From NCBI GenBank assembly GCA_027919835.1, contig JANVFP010000001.1, positions 558,001-622,000 on the forward strand: 64,000 bases of DNA, written 5' to 3'. The notes under the pieces are model-generated. The model had not been told where the DNA came from. It saw nothing but the letters and a program-made list of their open reading frames with translations, and made no database searches. Position numbers and translations under genes: made by a program. Below, in pieces: positions 34,477-46,300 of this stretch. This stretch comes from Lentinula raphanica (taxonomy: Eukaryota; Basidiomycota; Agaricomycetes; Agaricales; Omphalotaceae). Within the stretch, counting starts at the first letter, position 1, and each line of letters begins with the position of its first letter.

Positions 34477-36463
34477 TTAAGGTGCGGAGCGTGGCCCTTG
34501 CATTGCAGGATCCTCTAAGTCTGTCTGCGCAATTTTAATTACGGGTGGCAGCGACGGTGGTGCGGAAAACACGTACACCTCTTCAACGTCGGCAGGAGTC
34601 ATGGTGGTGTCCTCGTCTTTGGGCAGAGGTTCACCAGCCTTCCGAGCAGCCCTGGCGTTGTCGATGATCCGTTGACTAGCCTCCCCACGGTGTGCATAGA
34701 AACGAGCTTTCATAACACAGTCGAAGAGTTGGGTCGTATGGAAGTTGATGAAGGCATTGTACTGCTCTTCGGTGTACGATTCAACCTCCGGGTTGTGGGC
34801 GAGTCCGATGTTGTGAAGAAGTTGCACGAGATCTCGATGATCTGTATCGTCGGGGGTACCTGTAACGATAATCAGTAACACGAAGCTTGCGGAAGGTCTC
34901 CGGACTATGCAAAACGAAATTATCTAACGGAAAATGCGTGATCTAGCAGATCAACGAGTTTCCGTAGAAGTCTGTACGAAAAAGCGGAAAATGGAAGTGG
35001 TACTCACTGGTATCCGCGAGTTCCAACGAATACTTCACCCTCTTAATCAGATCTTCACCAACAGCACGAGGCTGGGAGATCGCGGTTACAGCATGCACAG
35101 TGCTATGTGCTTGAGGAGACAGAGCCCGCTCAGTCTCATCACCGTCCGCGGGACCAACGTCGCGTTCGGAACGTTTGCGCTTGCTCTTGGTTTTGGAAGA
35201 CTTCGGAGTGTCATCGTCGCTTAGCCTTCGCAGGAGTTGAATCCTCGACGTTGTCAGCCATCTATGGCACGGGTTAGTCATGAACTTGTCTGATCTACAA
35301 GATCAGCCACGTACCGAGACATCCTGATCGGCCAGAGCGGCGGGTTCGTCGTCAGGGGATTTCTTCTTGCTTTTGGACCGAGTAGAGGGCCTGGTAGGAG
35401 GAGGAGGAGTAGCTTCCGCGGTCTTCTTCCCCTTCTCGCCTTTTTCACGTTCCTCCTTGGCGTGCTTGATCCTTTCGTCCATACCAATGATATGATCGAT
35501 GACGAGTTCAGCACGACGAGGCTGGATAAACAGTTAGCAGCTGATCTAACAGATCAAGGTCCAATACTTACCGGAGGATCATACCGCGGAACAGACACAC
35601 CCATACGCAGGGATTCTTGCATATCAAAGCGTTGCTCGCGTGGACTACGGAAGTGGCCTCGCATGGGAAGTCCGCGGCCTCGTAAATGGTTAGCAAGTGC
35701 GCCTCGAGGACCTTTTGGAGGAGAAGGACCATGTTCTGCAAGATCAGCATCCTGGGACCTTTACTTAGTAAATGAATCTTCGTAAATAGTTGCGGAAACG
35801 CACCACCTCGGCCATGAACTTGGCGTCAGCATCGGAAACTGCTGGATCTGCTGGATCAGTCGCAACTTCCTTGCCTTTCGACTTGGATTTCGACGGTCCT
35901 TCAGGATCAGCAGGTGGAACACTAGGTCCGCGAGTACTGACAGCAGGAGAACCCTGTCTGCCTTGGTCCTCACGGAGCTTTTTGCGACGAAGGTCGTTCA
36001 GCTGAATGTAGAAACTGACGATCTCAGCGTTCTTCCCTCCCTCTTCAGAGAGTTTGGGAAACTGCTTAGGGATTTCGTCACGGATAGTGCGGTACGCATT
36101 CACGGCGGAAAGTAATTCCTCCGCGAGATTGTCGTACGCCCGCAGATATTCCTTGTTCATACACGCAGCGTCGCAGGACACTCGAATGAGCTAACGGAAA
36201 ATGGTTAGTTTTGTTAGATCTAGCAGATCAAACGATTTCCGTACCAAATGAGTATACGCGCAACGAACATCGTTCAAAAAGATCGTTTTGTTGGACGTGG
36301 TGAACTCGACCTTGTCCTTGCTAGAACTGTACTTGGCACCTTGCCAGGCCAGGCTCTTGTCATCGCTAACACGAGCAGCCCAGTACTCCGCGTCGACGCA
36401 CCAGTTGGCAAAGTCAGCTTCAAGCGAGATAGGGAGATTGTGGTACTCGAAGTTGGGAGCCAT
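34477..36463 (-). CDS. Antisense cargo gene 1 of the Gypsy element, six exons
   Basis: Unknown protein of about 522 residues carried inside the retroelement on the strand opposite to gag and pol. Exons are 36463-36245, 36190-35804, 35751-35572, 35521-35315, 35200-35008 and 34859-34477, with all frames joining. The start MAPNFEYHNLPIS is chosen because a TATA box lies 42 bases upstream. Helical N-terminal parts (ADFANWCVDAEYWAA; LAEELLSAVNAYRTIRDEI) are followed by a long Lys/Pro/Ser-rich region with basic runs such as KSKRKRSERD, a likely nuclear signal. The conserved-looking C-terminal exon begins TPDDTDHRDLVQLLHNIGL. The fifth intron must be 114 nt to keep the frame; the obvious 53-nt version leads to a stop after MADNVEDSTPAKAKRR. 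Several introns contain GATCT-NNN-AGATC palindromes. Confidence 0.68.
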
Positions 36464-36504
36464 TTTTTTCGTTGAGTTGGGAGTCGGATCTCTTAGATCA
36501 AGGG

Positions 36505-36512
36505 CTTTTATA
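36505..36512 (-). promoter_or_regulatory. TATA box of antisense gene 1
   Basis: TATAAAAG on the minus strand, 42 bases before the ATG at 36463, with A-rich context right before the start. It implies a promoter of its own inside the retroelement. Confidence 0.6.
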
Positions 36513-36552
36513 CCTTTTCCGATGCTTCGGGTCAACAGGGGACTGCTGAGCT

Positions 36553-36566
36553 TTAGTTTGGGGGAG
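36553..36566 (+). other. Polypurine-tract-like motif, copy 2
   Basis: TTAGTTTGGGGGAG followed by GGGAC, just upstream of antisense gene 1. It is identical to the copies next to pol and next to the 3' LTR. Confidence 0.55.
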
Positions 36567-36579
36567 GGGACACACGGTG

Positions 36580-37226
36580 TTTCAAGAATTTTCAGAAATT
36601 TTCATGAAAATTTTACGAGATCTAAAAGACCTGTGCTCATTGACAGCTTAAGCATGCGTACAATGCAAAGACTTAGATCTAAAACCGACGCAGCTTGCAA
36701 TTTGTAAAGCCCAATGGATTTAACATGCCATATGAGGCTGCAACCACCAACTTGATAACCGAAGAATCAACATTGATGGGTCTGATCTAGCTGATCAGAC
36801 CGAAATTTGTGCTTCAGGAATGACAAGAGCAATGCAACAGCTGTAGAAATGTCAAAAGACAAACACTTAGAAGAGTACATGGTATCAATAAAGTACTTAC
36901 AGTGCTCTATCAGGTGTTGGTTAAGGGCAAGAGACCTAAAAACTTAAAGTCAACTTAGAGAAAACTCAGAGGACATCTTAAAGGATATCTCAAGTATCTT
37001 GAAGAGTAATTTAGGGAGTCTTAAGGAGATCTCAGACAATGCAAAGACAACATAAAGCCCACAGGGCATTGACATTCAAGATTGGTGCTAGATACTGGGG
37101 ACCAAGAGGAAGAATCAGGTACAGTGGTACAACACTAAAAGCTGCGGTAGTCTGGCTCAGAAAAACAATGTGCGAGTCCGATCACTACCATAAGCTATAG
37201 CTAAAGCAATACCATACACAAAATGT
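36580..37226. other. Spacer between the two antisense genes
   Basis: No gene. It contains GGTCTGATCTAGCTGATCAG (36779 region) and repeated AAGGA-TATCTC / TCTTAAGGAGATCTC words around 36960-37040. It should hold the terminator of gene 2 and the upstream region of gene 1. Confidence 0.4.
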
Positions 37227-39972
37227 CTAGTCCGCGTCAGCGTCGTCATCTCCCTCCCCCTCGTACTCTGTAAGAAGGCTTCGACCGGGAGTGGCTTGCG
37301 CAAGCCCCTCTTTGTCATCCGATCCCTCACCCACCACGGTTGCAGAGGGAGGTGGTGCCGATGAGGTGGAAGGAGTCTGAAAGGCACGGCGTAAAGGAAA
37401 GTTGACAGGAACGGCGGCGGCGGGGCGATGCTTCGATTTCAGAACTGGCTGACGCACCGTACCGACAACGGGTTCCGAAGACGTAGGTGCTTTGGAAGGA
37501 GAAGGCTGGCTCTGAGGAAGAGGTTTCGAAGAAGTTGGCGGTTCGGGATCGAGTTGAAGAAGGAAAGCCTCTAGTTTTGCAATGTCAGAAGGATTCGAGA
37601 GGAACTGAGCTACGTTGCAAGAAGTATTCCAACCAAAGAGCGTGGAGAACCAAGACACGGTCTCGAAATCAACGGGGGTGTTGGGATTCTCCTCGGCCCA
37701 GTGAGAAAGTACAACGTTGGCGTCAAACCCCTGCGCACGCAGGTTGCGCATTTTCGCGGACAAGTCTTGACGAGCATCAGCAAAGAGAGGTTCGAAAGAG
37801 GTCTGGAGGTGCGTGTAACGATCTAAGGATTTCTCGAACTCAATCACGGCCTTGGCGTACCCAACGGGAAAGCCTTGTACGGTTTGATGGATGGCGTGAA
37901 AGCGATCCTGGTGTTCTTCAAGACCGAGGCAGCTAGGACACGTACGATGGGTGGCCTCGCAATTGTTGCAGGATCCATTGGACTTGCTGCCCCCTTCACA
38001 GACAAGCCCGCGACTAAGACAAGTAAGACAATTGGAGGTGGAATAGATGGAATCGTGGGCCGGAAGGGTGCAGGAGTTGAGTGTTCGTAAATGGCAAGAA
38101 GTGAGATAATTGTAGCGGCTAAGGGCCTGAAGCGAAAAGGTGACTTCGGGAGTTGACAAGAAAGCACCTAGATCCCTCAACTCATCGGCAATTAAAAACT
38201 TGGGGGGACGGAGAAGTGGGGTTCGGGCGCCGCGGCGAGTATTAGAGGACGTTTGCAAGATATCAGCAAACCCGGTGGTAATGGTGAAAGCTGGATTGAG
38301 AAGAGAAAGGGTCAGACCAGGATCGCGGGTGTCGTCGCCTTCAAAATAGTCCGGGGGACCCTCTTGGATACGAAGAGGTAGAGGTTCGGAAGGTCCGGCC
38401 TCTGGCACCAGGGATGCGGAAGGGGAAGCTGCCCGGGATTTTCCTGCTGCCTTTTGCGATTTCTTCTTCTTGGCAGGAGGACCTTCGGGGATCTGTGATC
38501 AAGTCAGTTTGAAGGAAACGGATGGGAGCAGTGGGGTCGACGTACATATGAATCGTCAGGAGGAGTAACGTGTCGCTCCCTCTTCGCGGGAAGTTGCACA
38601 AAGGGTTGGCTCGCCGGAGGATCGGTTTTGCTGGCTCCCACACGACCACGCGCTTTGGCAGCTCGAGCAATGCTTTCGCGAATTTCTGGTAGAAGGCCCA
38701 GCAGGATCAGTAGGCATCATAGACAACCCAACAACGACTTACTCGGAATCTCCAGCTCAATGGGCTCCGAGTCGTCGGCAACCAAGGGTTCGGGCGTGTC
38801 GGGTTCTTCATCGTCAAGTTCGATGTCGGAATAAGCAGCAGGAGGAGGACGACGTTTCTTGACGGGAGAACGTACAGGCACGGGCGAACGATCGGAATCA
38901 GAATCCTCATTTGGTGTCAGACTCCGGGGGACGGCACGAATAAACCCTGAAGGGTCAGGAAGAAGCGAGACATGGGAGTAGGGATGAATGAGTTGAGAGC
39001 CCAGAGGCCCTTTCTGACACACGGTGATGATTAGCTGGCCCTCCTTGGTGGAAGGATCCAGAGGCAGTGGAATGGCAAGGGAGGTAAGGGTTACCAAGAC
39101 ATCCGGAAAGGAAGACTGTTGGCAGAAGCAAAAGCAGGTTTAGGCGAGGCGCGACGACATGCAGCTAAAATCGTACCTTTATCTGGCGACGGCTCCGCTT
39201 ACTCATGCCTCCGCCAGTCCGCTCCTCTTTGTCATACAGGTACTCTTGGTACTCCTCGATCGAAAGAAGGTTTTCACAATAGTCGCAGAATAGAGCCATA
39301 AAGAGAGCCGCGAAGAGAGGACAATCCTGCCCCCGATGCCAAAACGAGCGATAGTGATCCTAGACGGTCTGGATAAGTACCGAAACCGCTGAAAAGGGAG
39401 AAAACACAAACCAAGCAGGCGGTAATACAATCCGACTCTAACAGTTCTAGTATCAGTTCATGGTTTCGAGCCCTGGACGCGTGTTTATGGATGATGTGGG
39501 ACACGGCCACTTGCAGGGAGGCAATAGCTTGGTACAACAAGTAGCCCTCGGCACGGGTCGCAGGACCTTTTGAGAAGGAATCTACAAGGCGAACAAAGGA
39601 GCTGGGATAATACGTCGAAGGAACCTGGGTTGAGGTGTCAACAAAGAGGGAAGTGCTAAGGTCGGCTGTCTCTGGGGAAGCGTAGCGAGGAAGTTCAAAG
39701 GCAGAGGAAAACGAGTTGGGAAACTGTTTCCAGCTTTTCTGAAGGCGTCTACTCTCAGCAGGAGTGGCTGGTAAGAAAAGGACGCCCTCTGTGTTGAAGG
39801 TACCTCCCGCAGGGCGAACGTCCTTGTTAATGGAAAGGGTCGGCAGAGAAGACACCGTCGTAGGGGAGTCACGAATGAGTGCGTCAGCTGGGAATAAGTA
39901 GGATTTCTTCATCTTGCCTGGAGGAAGCTCGATTCTCTTCTTAGAAGAGGACGCTTTCGATGAGGAGGCCAT
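37227..39972 (-). CDS. Antisense cargo gene 2: 840-residue protein with a Zn2Cys6-like cluster
   Basis: Five exons (39972-39412, 39359-39177, 39115-38743, 38685-38546, 38492-37227) join in frame to 841 codons; introns are 52-61 nt. The N-terminus MASSSKASSSKKRIELPP is basic. Exon 2 encodes DHYRSFWHRGQDCPLFAALF. Exons 3-4 are acidic, Pro-rich and then basic (VRSPVKKRRPPP, a likely nuclear signal). Residues 574-604 have Cys spaced X2, X6, X9, X2, X6 (CLTCLSRGLVC, then CNNC and C), the spacing of the fungal GAL4-type binuclear zinc cluster. It lacks the usual run of basic residues between the first cysteines, so DNA binding is uncertain. The C-terminus is Pro/Ser-rich and acidic. It lies antisense between pol and the 3' LTR. 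The function is unknown, but the gene reads as intact while pol is broken. Confidence 0.75.
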
Positions 39973-40414
39973 CGTGTCTAGAGCGAGGACAACGATGGGA
40001 GAGAGGAAGAAACGAACTTAGAAAATTTTCCAAGTCCATTGAACCTTTGTCAGCACTTACTAATCCCAGGCCTAGGCATAGGGATAGTATGTAAAATGTT
40101 GAAAAGAAGTTGTTTCGAGGAAGTGTGTATGTGATGTGATAGAATTAGAAGCGTGATTTACGTCATGATATCACACTCGGAAATTAAGCGCCGATAACAA
40201 ACCGAGGACTTAGCGTCTTTGACAAGAGGACAGCGGAGTTGTCGGTACGGGTGCCAAGATCAACGGATCAACTTGATCTGTTAGATCACCGGGTATAATC
40301 AAGTCAGAATGTTGCGGAAAAAGTGATTGATCTGTCGGATCAGCTACAGTACCACTCCTTTCAAGGGATACGAGCCTACACTACCCATAGCGATGACCGG
40401 GGACGGTCAGATCT
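39973..40414. other. Upstream region of antisense gene 2
   Basis: Non-coding. On the minus strand a pyrimidine-rich run (TTCTTCCTCTCTCCCATC) precedes the ATG and no TATA box is obvious. Two GATC palindromes (CTTGATCTGTTAGATCAC and TTGATCTGTCGGATCAG) lie at 40272-40345. Confidence 0.45.
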
Positions 40415-40428
40415 TTAGTTTGGGGGAG
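40415..40428 (+). other. Polypurine tract of the Gypsy element
   Basis: TTAGTTTGGGGGAG ends one base before the TGTTGCGCGG start of the 3' LTR, the expected place for the plus-strand primer. Confidence 0.75.
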
Positions 40429-40429
40429 A

Positions 40430-40577
40430 TGTTGCGCGGTTTTTCCGCGCAGGCGTGCAATGATCAAAAAGATCAACTTAGACCGTTGCATAGTATCAAT
40501 AAGGACTGTAGTGAGCCCGAACTAGCAGTCAAACTCATATCAGTATAAGCTGGGATACAGATCCTTTGGCAGGATCA
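40430..40577 (+). repeat. 3' LTR fragment of the Gypsy element
   Basis: TGTTGCGCGGTTTTTCCGCG matches the start of the isolated LTR at 3041 (inverse) and runs to TTTGGCAGGATCA at 40577. There an X element begins. The rest of the LTR is absent on this side. Confidence 0.85.
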
Positions 40578-43362
40578 CACCCGTAGCTGTAGAAACTTCG
40601 CAAAGTAATCCGATAAGTTCCCACCACAGCTTCGCGAAGTAACAGGACTCGCTCTTGAAGCTTAAAGAACCCTTCCGGGTAGGCCAGTAGGGCTCCGGGG
40701 GGTCCTCGGCTATTTAGTATATTTAATAATATTTAATAATTCTTTTATTATTTAATAGATATATTATAATAAATCTACTTTGCGAAGCTATACTGCACTT
40801 CGCGAAGTGACTATGTTTACGGCAATCATGAAATCAGGTAAATTAGGGTTAGATCATTACGTCATTGATTTCCTTTTTGGGTTATGATATTTTTGAATAG
40901 AAAAAAGCATAGAATGATATTATTGACCTTGAGGTGCTAAAACATGACAGAGGAAACCAAAAATAGCTACAATGAGGTATTGGCTACCTCAGACACATCA
41001 AAATTGCCTAAAAAGGAAATTGGTCCAAAAATAGAACTTGATCTCATCAGATAGCAAAAAATCTGAAAAAAATCATTAAAAATACTCAAAAAATTCAGGA
41101 TTGCCTCATTGGCCCTGAAAACGCAAAATAAAAAAAATATGCGACAAAATGTTATCACTCCAAATCATACTAAATCTAGGTATATATGATGTACATGCTA
41201 TTTTTAGCACACCTAGTACCCTCAAACACTTAGAATGGCTTATATCATTCAATATATTCAGCACACTCAATGCTTGTTAAACTTAACACACTTGTTAATG
41301 AAAAACTCAGAACAGTAGTAATGTATTTCATACTCAATACACTTAACACACTCAATAATTAAAAACTTCAAAACAGTGTTCATATGTGTTATACTTAAAA
41401 CACATAATACACTTAACAATGAAAAGTCTCGGAACAATACTAATGTATATCATGCTCAACACACTTAACACACTCAACAATGAAAACCCTCAAAAAGTGT
41501 TCATGTGTGTTATACTTGAAACACATAATACACTTAACAATGAAAAGTCTCAGAGCAATACTAATGTATATCATGCTCAACACACTTTACAATGAAAAAA
41601 GTCGGAACAGTGCTCATGTGTATTATACTTGATACACTTCATCAATCAATATAACACACTTAACAATAAAAAATCAGAGTAGTGTAATCACTCATAACAC
41701 ATATCACACTGAACACACTTCATCAGTAAGAATAACATACCTTTAATAGGACATTGTTATACTATAACACACATATAACAACGAGTTTTGGGCGCTTATG
41801 GGCGCTTATTTGATGTTTTTGAGTTGAAATTCATTAATACCTAACTCAATTATTTTTGTGAGGACTTTTTGTTGTGTCAGGATGTTATATACATCATACT
41901 CCCCTAGATACAATTCGGAGAACTCAAAATTACAGCCTGTAGGGATGGCTATATCATGATCTTTTATGATTTAACAGTGTTTTAGGTAAATGACAATACA
42001 TATGTCCATGTATTGCATAGATACCAAAGCTGTCTTATGGGGAGAGCACTCCTACAGTCTACTAACAGTGTATGAACATGATTCAGATACTCACCATGAC
42101 CATTGGACTCTGTAATATACATCTACATATTTCATGTATATTGGTGATATGTATACTTGCATGTAACTACAGATGTCATACTCAATGACTCCCATTGTAA
42201 GTCTCTTGGCTTTATAACACAGAGTAAGCATAGAATAGGCTGTAGGATGTCTCCTTTCATTGCCCAGAAGGAGTTTGACTTCATAACATGGATGTATGCA
42301 CTGTGATTTACACAAAACAGTGTAAAATCATAAAAGATCATCATATATCCAGCTCTATAGGCTGTATTTTCTGGTTCTCCAAATTGTATCTAGGAAGGTA
42401 TGATATAAATAACATTTTGACACAATATAAAGTCCACATAAAAATTATTGAATGTGTTATCAATGATTTTCGACTCAAAAACACCAAATAAGCGCCCATA
42501 AGCGCCCAAAACTCGTTGTTATATATGTGTTATAATATAACAATGTCCCATTCAAATAGGTGTGTTATACTTACTGATGAAGTGTGTTCAGTGTGTTATA
42601 CTTACTGATGAAGTGTGTTCAGTGTGATAAGTATAATGAGTGATTGCACTACTCCAAGTTTTTGATTGTGAGGTGTGTTATATTGATTGATGAAGTGTAT
42701 TGAGTATAATACACATGAGTACTGTTCCGAGTTTTTTCATTGTGGAGTGTGTTGAGTATGATATACATTAGTATTGTTCCGAGACTTTTCATTGTTAAGT
42801 GTATTATGAGTTTTAAGTATAACACATATGAACATTGTTTTGAGGTTTTTCATTGTTGAGTGTGTTAAGTGTATTGAGTATAATATACATTACTACTGTT
42901 CTGAGTTTTTTCATTGTCAAATGTGTTAAGTTTAATAAATTGAATGATATAAGCCATTCTAAGTGTCTGAGGGTACTGGGTGTGCTAAAAATAACATGTA
43001 CATCATATATATCTAGATTTAGTACGATTTGGAGTGATAATATTTTTACCCTTGTCGCGTATTTATTTTTATTTTGTGTTTTCAGGGCCAACAAGGCAAC
43101 CCTGAATTTTTTGAGTATTTTTTATGATTTTTTCAGATTTTTTGCTATCTGATGAGATCAAGTTCTATTTTGGGACCAATTTCCTTTTTAGGCAATTTTG
43201 ATGTGCCTGAAGTAGCCAATACCTCATTGTAGCTATTTTTGGTTTCCTCTGTCATGTTTTAGCACCTCAAGATCAATAATATTATTTTATGCTTTTTTCT
43301 ATTCAAAAATATCATAACCCAAAAAGGAAATCAATGACGTAATGATCTAACCCTAATTTACC
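40578..43362 (-). mobile_element. Foldback element X1, lacking its left end
   Basis: The outer end CACCCGTAGCTGTAGAAACT at 40578 is the X right end and sits after AGGATCA of the LTR. The inner end stops at CCCTAATTTACC. The interior holds blocks like ACACACTTAACAATGAAAA and the GGGCGCTTATGGGCGCTTAT core (41789 and, inverted, 42492). No coding capacity. Confidence 0.85.
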
Positions 43363-46300
43363 CAGCTGAAGCTGTAAAAACTCCGCGAAGTAGTCCGATA
43401 AGTCTCCACCACAGCTTCGCAAAGTAACAGGACTCGCTCTCGAAGCTCAACAAACCCTTCCGGGTAGGCCAGTAGGGCTCCGGGGGGTGCTCGGCTATTT
43501 AGTATATTTAATAATATTTAATAATTCTTTTATTATTTAATAGATATATTATAATAAATCTACTTTGCGAAGCTATACTGCACTTCGCGAAGTGACTATG
43601 TTTACGGCAATCATGAAATCAGGTAAATTAGGGTTAGATCATTATGTCATTGATTTCCTTTTTGGGTTATGATATTTTTGAATAGAAAAAAGCATAGAAT
43701 GATATTATTGACCTTGAGGTGCTAAAACATGACAGAGGAAACCAAAAATAGCTACAATGAGGTATTGGCTACTTCAGGCACATCAAAATTGCCTAAAAAG
43801 GAAATTGGTCCAAAAATAGAACTTGATCTCATCAGATAGCAAAAAATCTGAAAAAATCATAAAAAATACTCAAAAAATTCAGGGTTGCCTTGTTGGCCCT
43901 GAAAACACAAAATAAAAATAAATACGCGACAAGGGTAAAAATATTATCACTCCAAATCGTACTAAATCTAGATATATATGATGTACATGTTATTTTTAGC
44001 ACACCCAGTACCCTCAGACACTTAGAATGGCTTATATCATTCAATTTATTAAACTTAACACATTTGACAATGAAAAAACTCAGAACAGTAGTAATGTATA
44101 TTATACTCAATACACTTAACACACTCAACAATGAAAAACCTCAAAACAATGTTCATATGTGTTATACTTAAAACTCATAATACACTTAACAATGAAAAGT
44201 CTCGGAACAATACTAATGTATATCATACTCAACACACTCCACAATGAAAAAACTCGGAACAGTACTCATGTGTATTATACTCAATACACTTCATCAATCA
44301 ATATAACACACCTCACAATCAAAAACTTGGAGTAGTGCAATCACTCATTATACTTATCACACTGAACACACTTCATCAGTAAGTATAACACACTGAACAC
44401 ACTTCATCAGTAAGTATAACACACCTATTTGAATGGGACATTGTTATATTATAACACATATATAACAACGAGTTTTGGGCGCTTATGGGCGCTTATTTGG
44501 TGTTTTTGAGTCGAAAATCATTGATAACACATTCAATAATTTTTATGTGGACTTTATATTGTGTCAAAATGTTATTTATATCATACCTTCCTAGATACAA
44601 TTTGGAGAACCAGAAAATACAGCCTATAGAGCTGGATATATGATGATCTTTTATGATTTTACACTGTTTTGTGTAAATCACAGTGCATACATCCATGTTA
44701 TGAAGTCAAACTCCTTCTGGGCAATGAAAGGAGACATCCTACAGCCTATTCTATGCTTACTCTGTGTTATAAAGCCAAGAGACTTACAATGGGAGTCATT
44801 GAGTATGACATCTGTAGTTACATGCAAGTATACATATCACCAATATACATGAAATATGTAGATGTATATTACAGAGTCCAATGGTCATGGTGAGTATCTA
44901 AATCATGTTCATACACTGTTAGTAGACTGTAGGAGTGCTCTCCCCATAAGACAGCTTTGGTATCTATGCAATACATGGACATATGTATTGTCATTTACCT
45001 AAAACACTGTTAAATCATAAAAGATCATGATATAGCCATCCCTACAGGCTGTAATTTTGAGTTCTCCGAATTGTATCTAGGGGAGTATGATGTATATAAC
45101 ATCCTGACACAACAAAAAGTCCTCACAAAAATAATTGAGTTAGGTATTAATGAATTTCAACTCAAAAACATCAAATAAGCGCCCATAAGCGCCCAAAACT
45201 CGTTGTTATATGTGTGTTATAGTATAACAATGTCCTATTAAAGGTATGTTATTCTTACTGATGAAGTGTGTTCAGTGTGATATGTGTTATGAGTGATTAC
45301 ACTACTCTGATTTTTTATTGTTAAGTGTGTTATATTGATTGATGAAGTGTATCAAGTATAATACACATGAGCACTGTTCCGACTTTTTTCATTGTAAAGT
45401 GTGTTGAGCATGATATACATTAGTATTGCTCTGAGACTTTTCATTGTTAAGTGTATTATGTGTTTCAAGTATAACACACATGAACACTTTTTTGAGGGTT
45501 TTCATTGTTGAGTGTGTTAAGTGTGTTGAGCATGATATACATTAGTATTGTTCCGAGACTTTTCATTGTTAAGTGTATTATGTGTTTTAAGTATAACACA
45601 TATGAACACTGTTTTGAAGTTTTTAATTATTGAGTGTGTTAAGTGTATTGAGTATGAAATACATTACTACTGTTCTGAGTTTTTCATTAACAAGTGTGTT
45701 AAGTTTAACAAGCATTGAGTGTGCTGAATATATTGAATGATATAAGCCATTCTAAGTGTTTGAGGGTACTAGGTGTGCTAAAAATAGCATGTACATCATA
45801 TATACCTAGATTTAGTATGATTTGGAGTGATAACATTTTGTCGCATATTTTTTTTATTTTGCGTTTTCAGGGCCAATGAGGCAATCCTGAATTTTTTGAG
45901 TATTTTTAATGATTTTTTTCAGATTTTTTGCTATCTGATGAGATCAAGTTCTATTTTTGGACCAATTTCCTTTTTAGGCAATTTTGATGTGTCTGAGGTA
46001 GCCAATACCTCATTGTAGCTATTTTTGGTTTCCTCTGTCATGTTTTAGCACCTCAAGGTCAATAATATCATTCTATGCTTTTTTCTATTCAAAAATATCA
46101 TAACCCAAAAAGGAAATCAATGACGTAATGATCTAACCCTAATTTACCTGATTTCATGATTGCCGTAAACATAGTCACTTCGCGAAGTGCAGTATAGCTT
46201 CGCAAAGTAGATTTATTATAATATATCTATTAAATAATAAAAGAATTATTAAATATTATTAAATATACTAAATAGCCGAGGACCCCCCGGAGCCCTACTG

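Larger units (their letters stand above)
25319..40577 (+). mobile_element. Large Gypsy LTR retrotransposon with antisense cargo genes
   Basis: In order: 5' LTR (25319-26878, first ~170 bases displaced by X), primer-binding region, gag, protease, RT-RNase H-integrase, a 6.2-kb segment with two minus-strand spliced genes, a polypurine tract and the start of the 3' LTR (40430-40577). The integrase lies after RNase H, the Gypsy (Ty3) order. gag, PR and RT lie in three successive -1 frames. RT is damaged by two deletions and a stop, so the copy cannot move by itself. The 3' LTR is cut after about 148 bases by the X palindrome. Confidence 0.9.

Noticed and set aside
43621..43640. Telomere-like TTAGGGTTAG in X elements
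   Set aside because: Less than two repeat units at a fixed place in each copy; not an interstitial telomere array.
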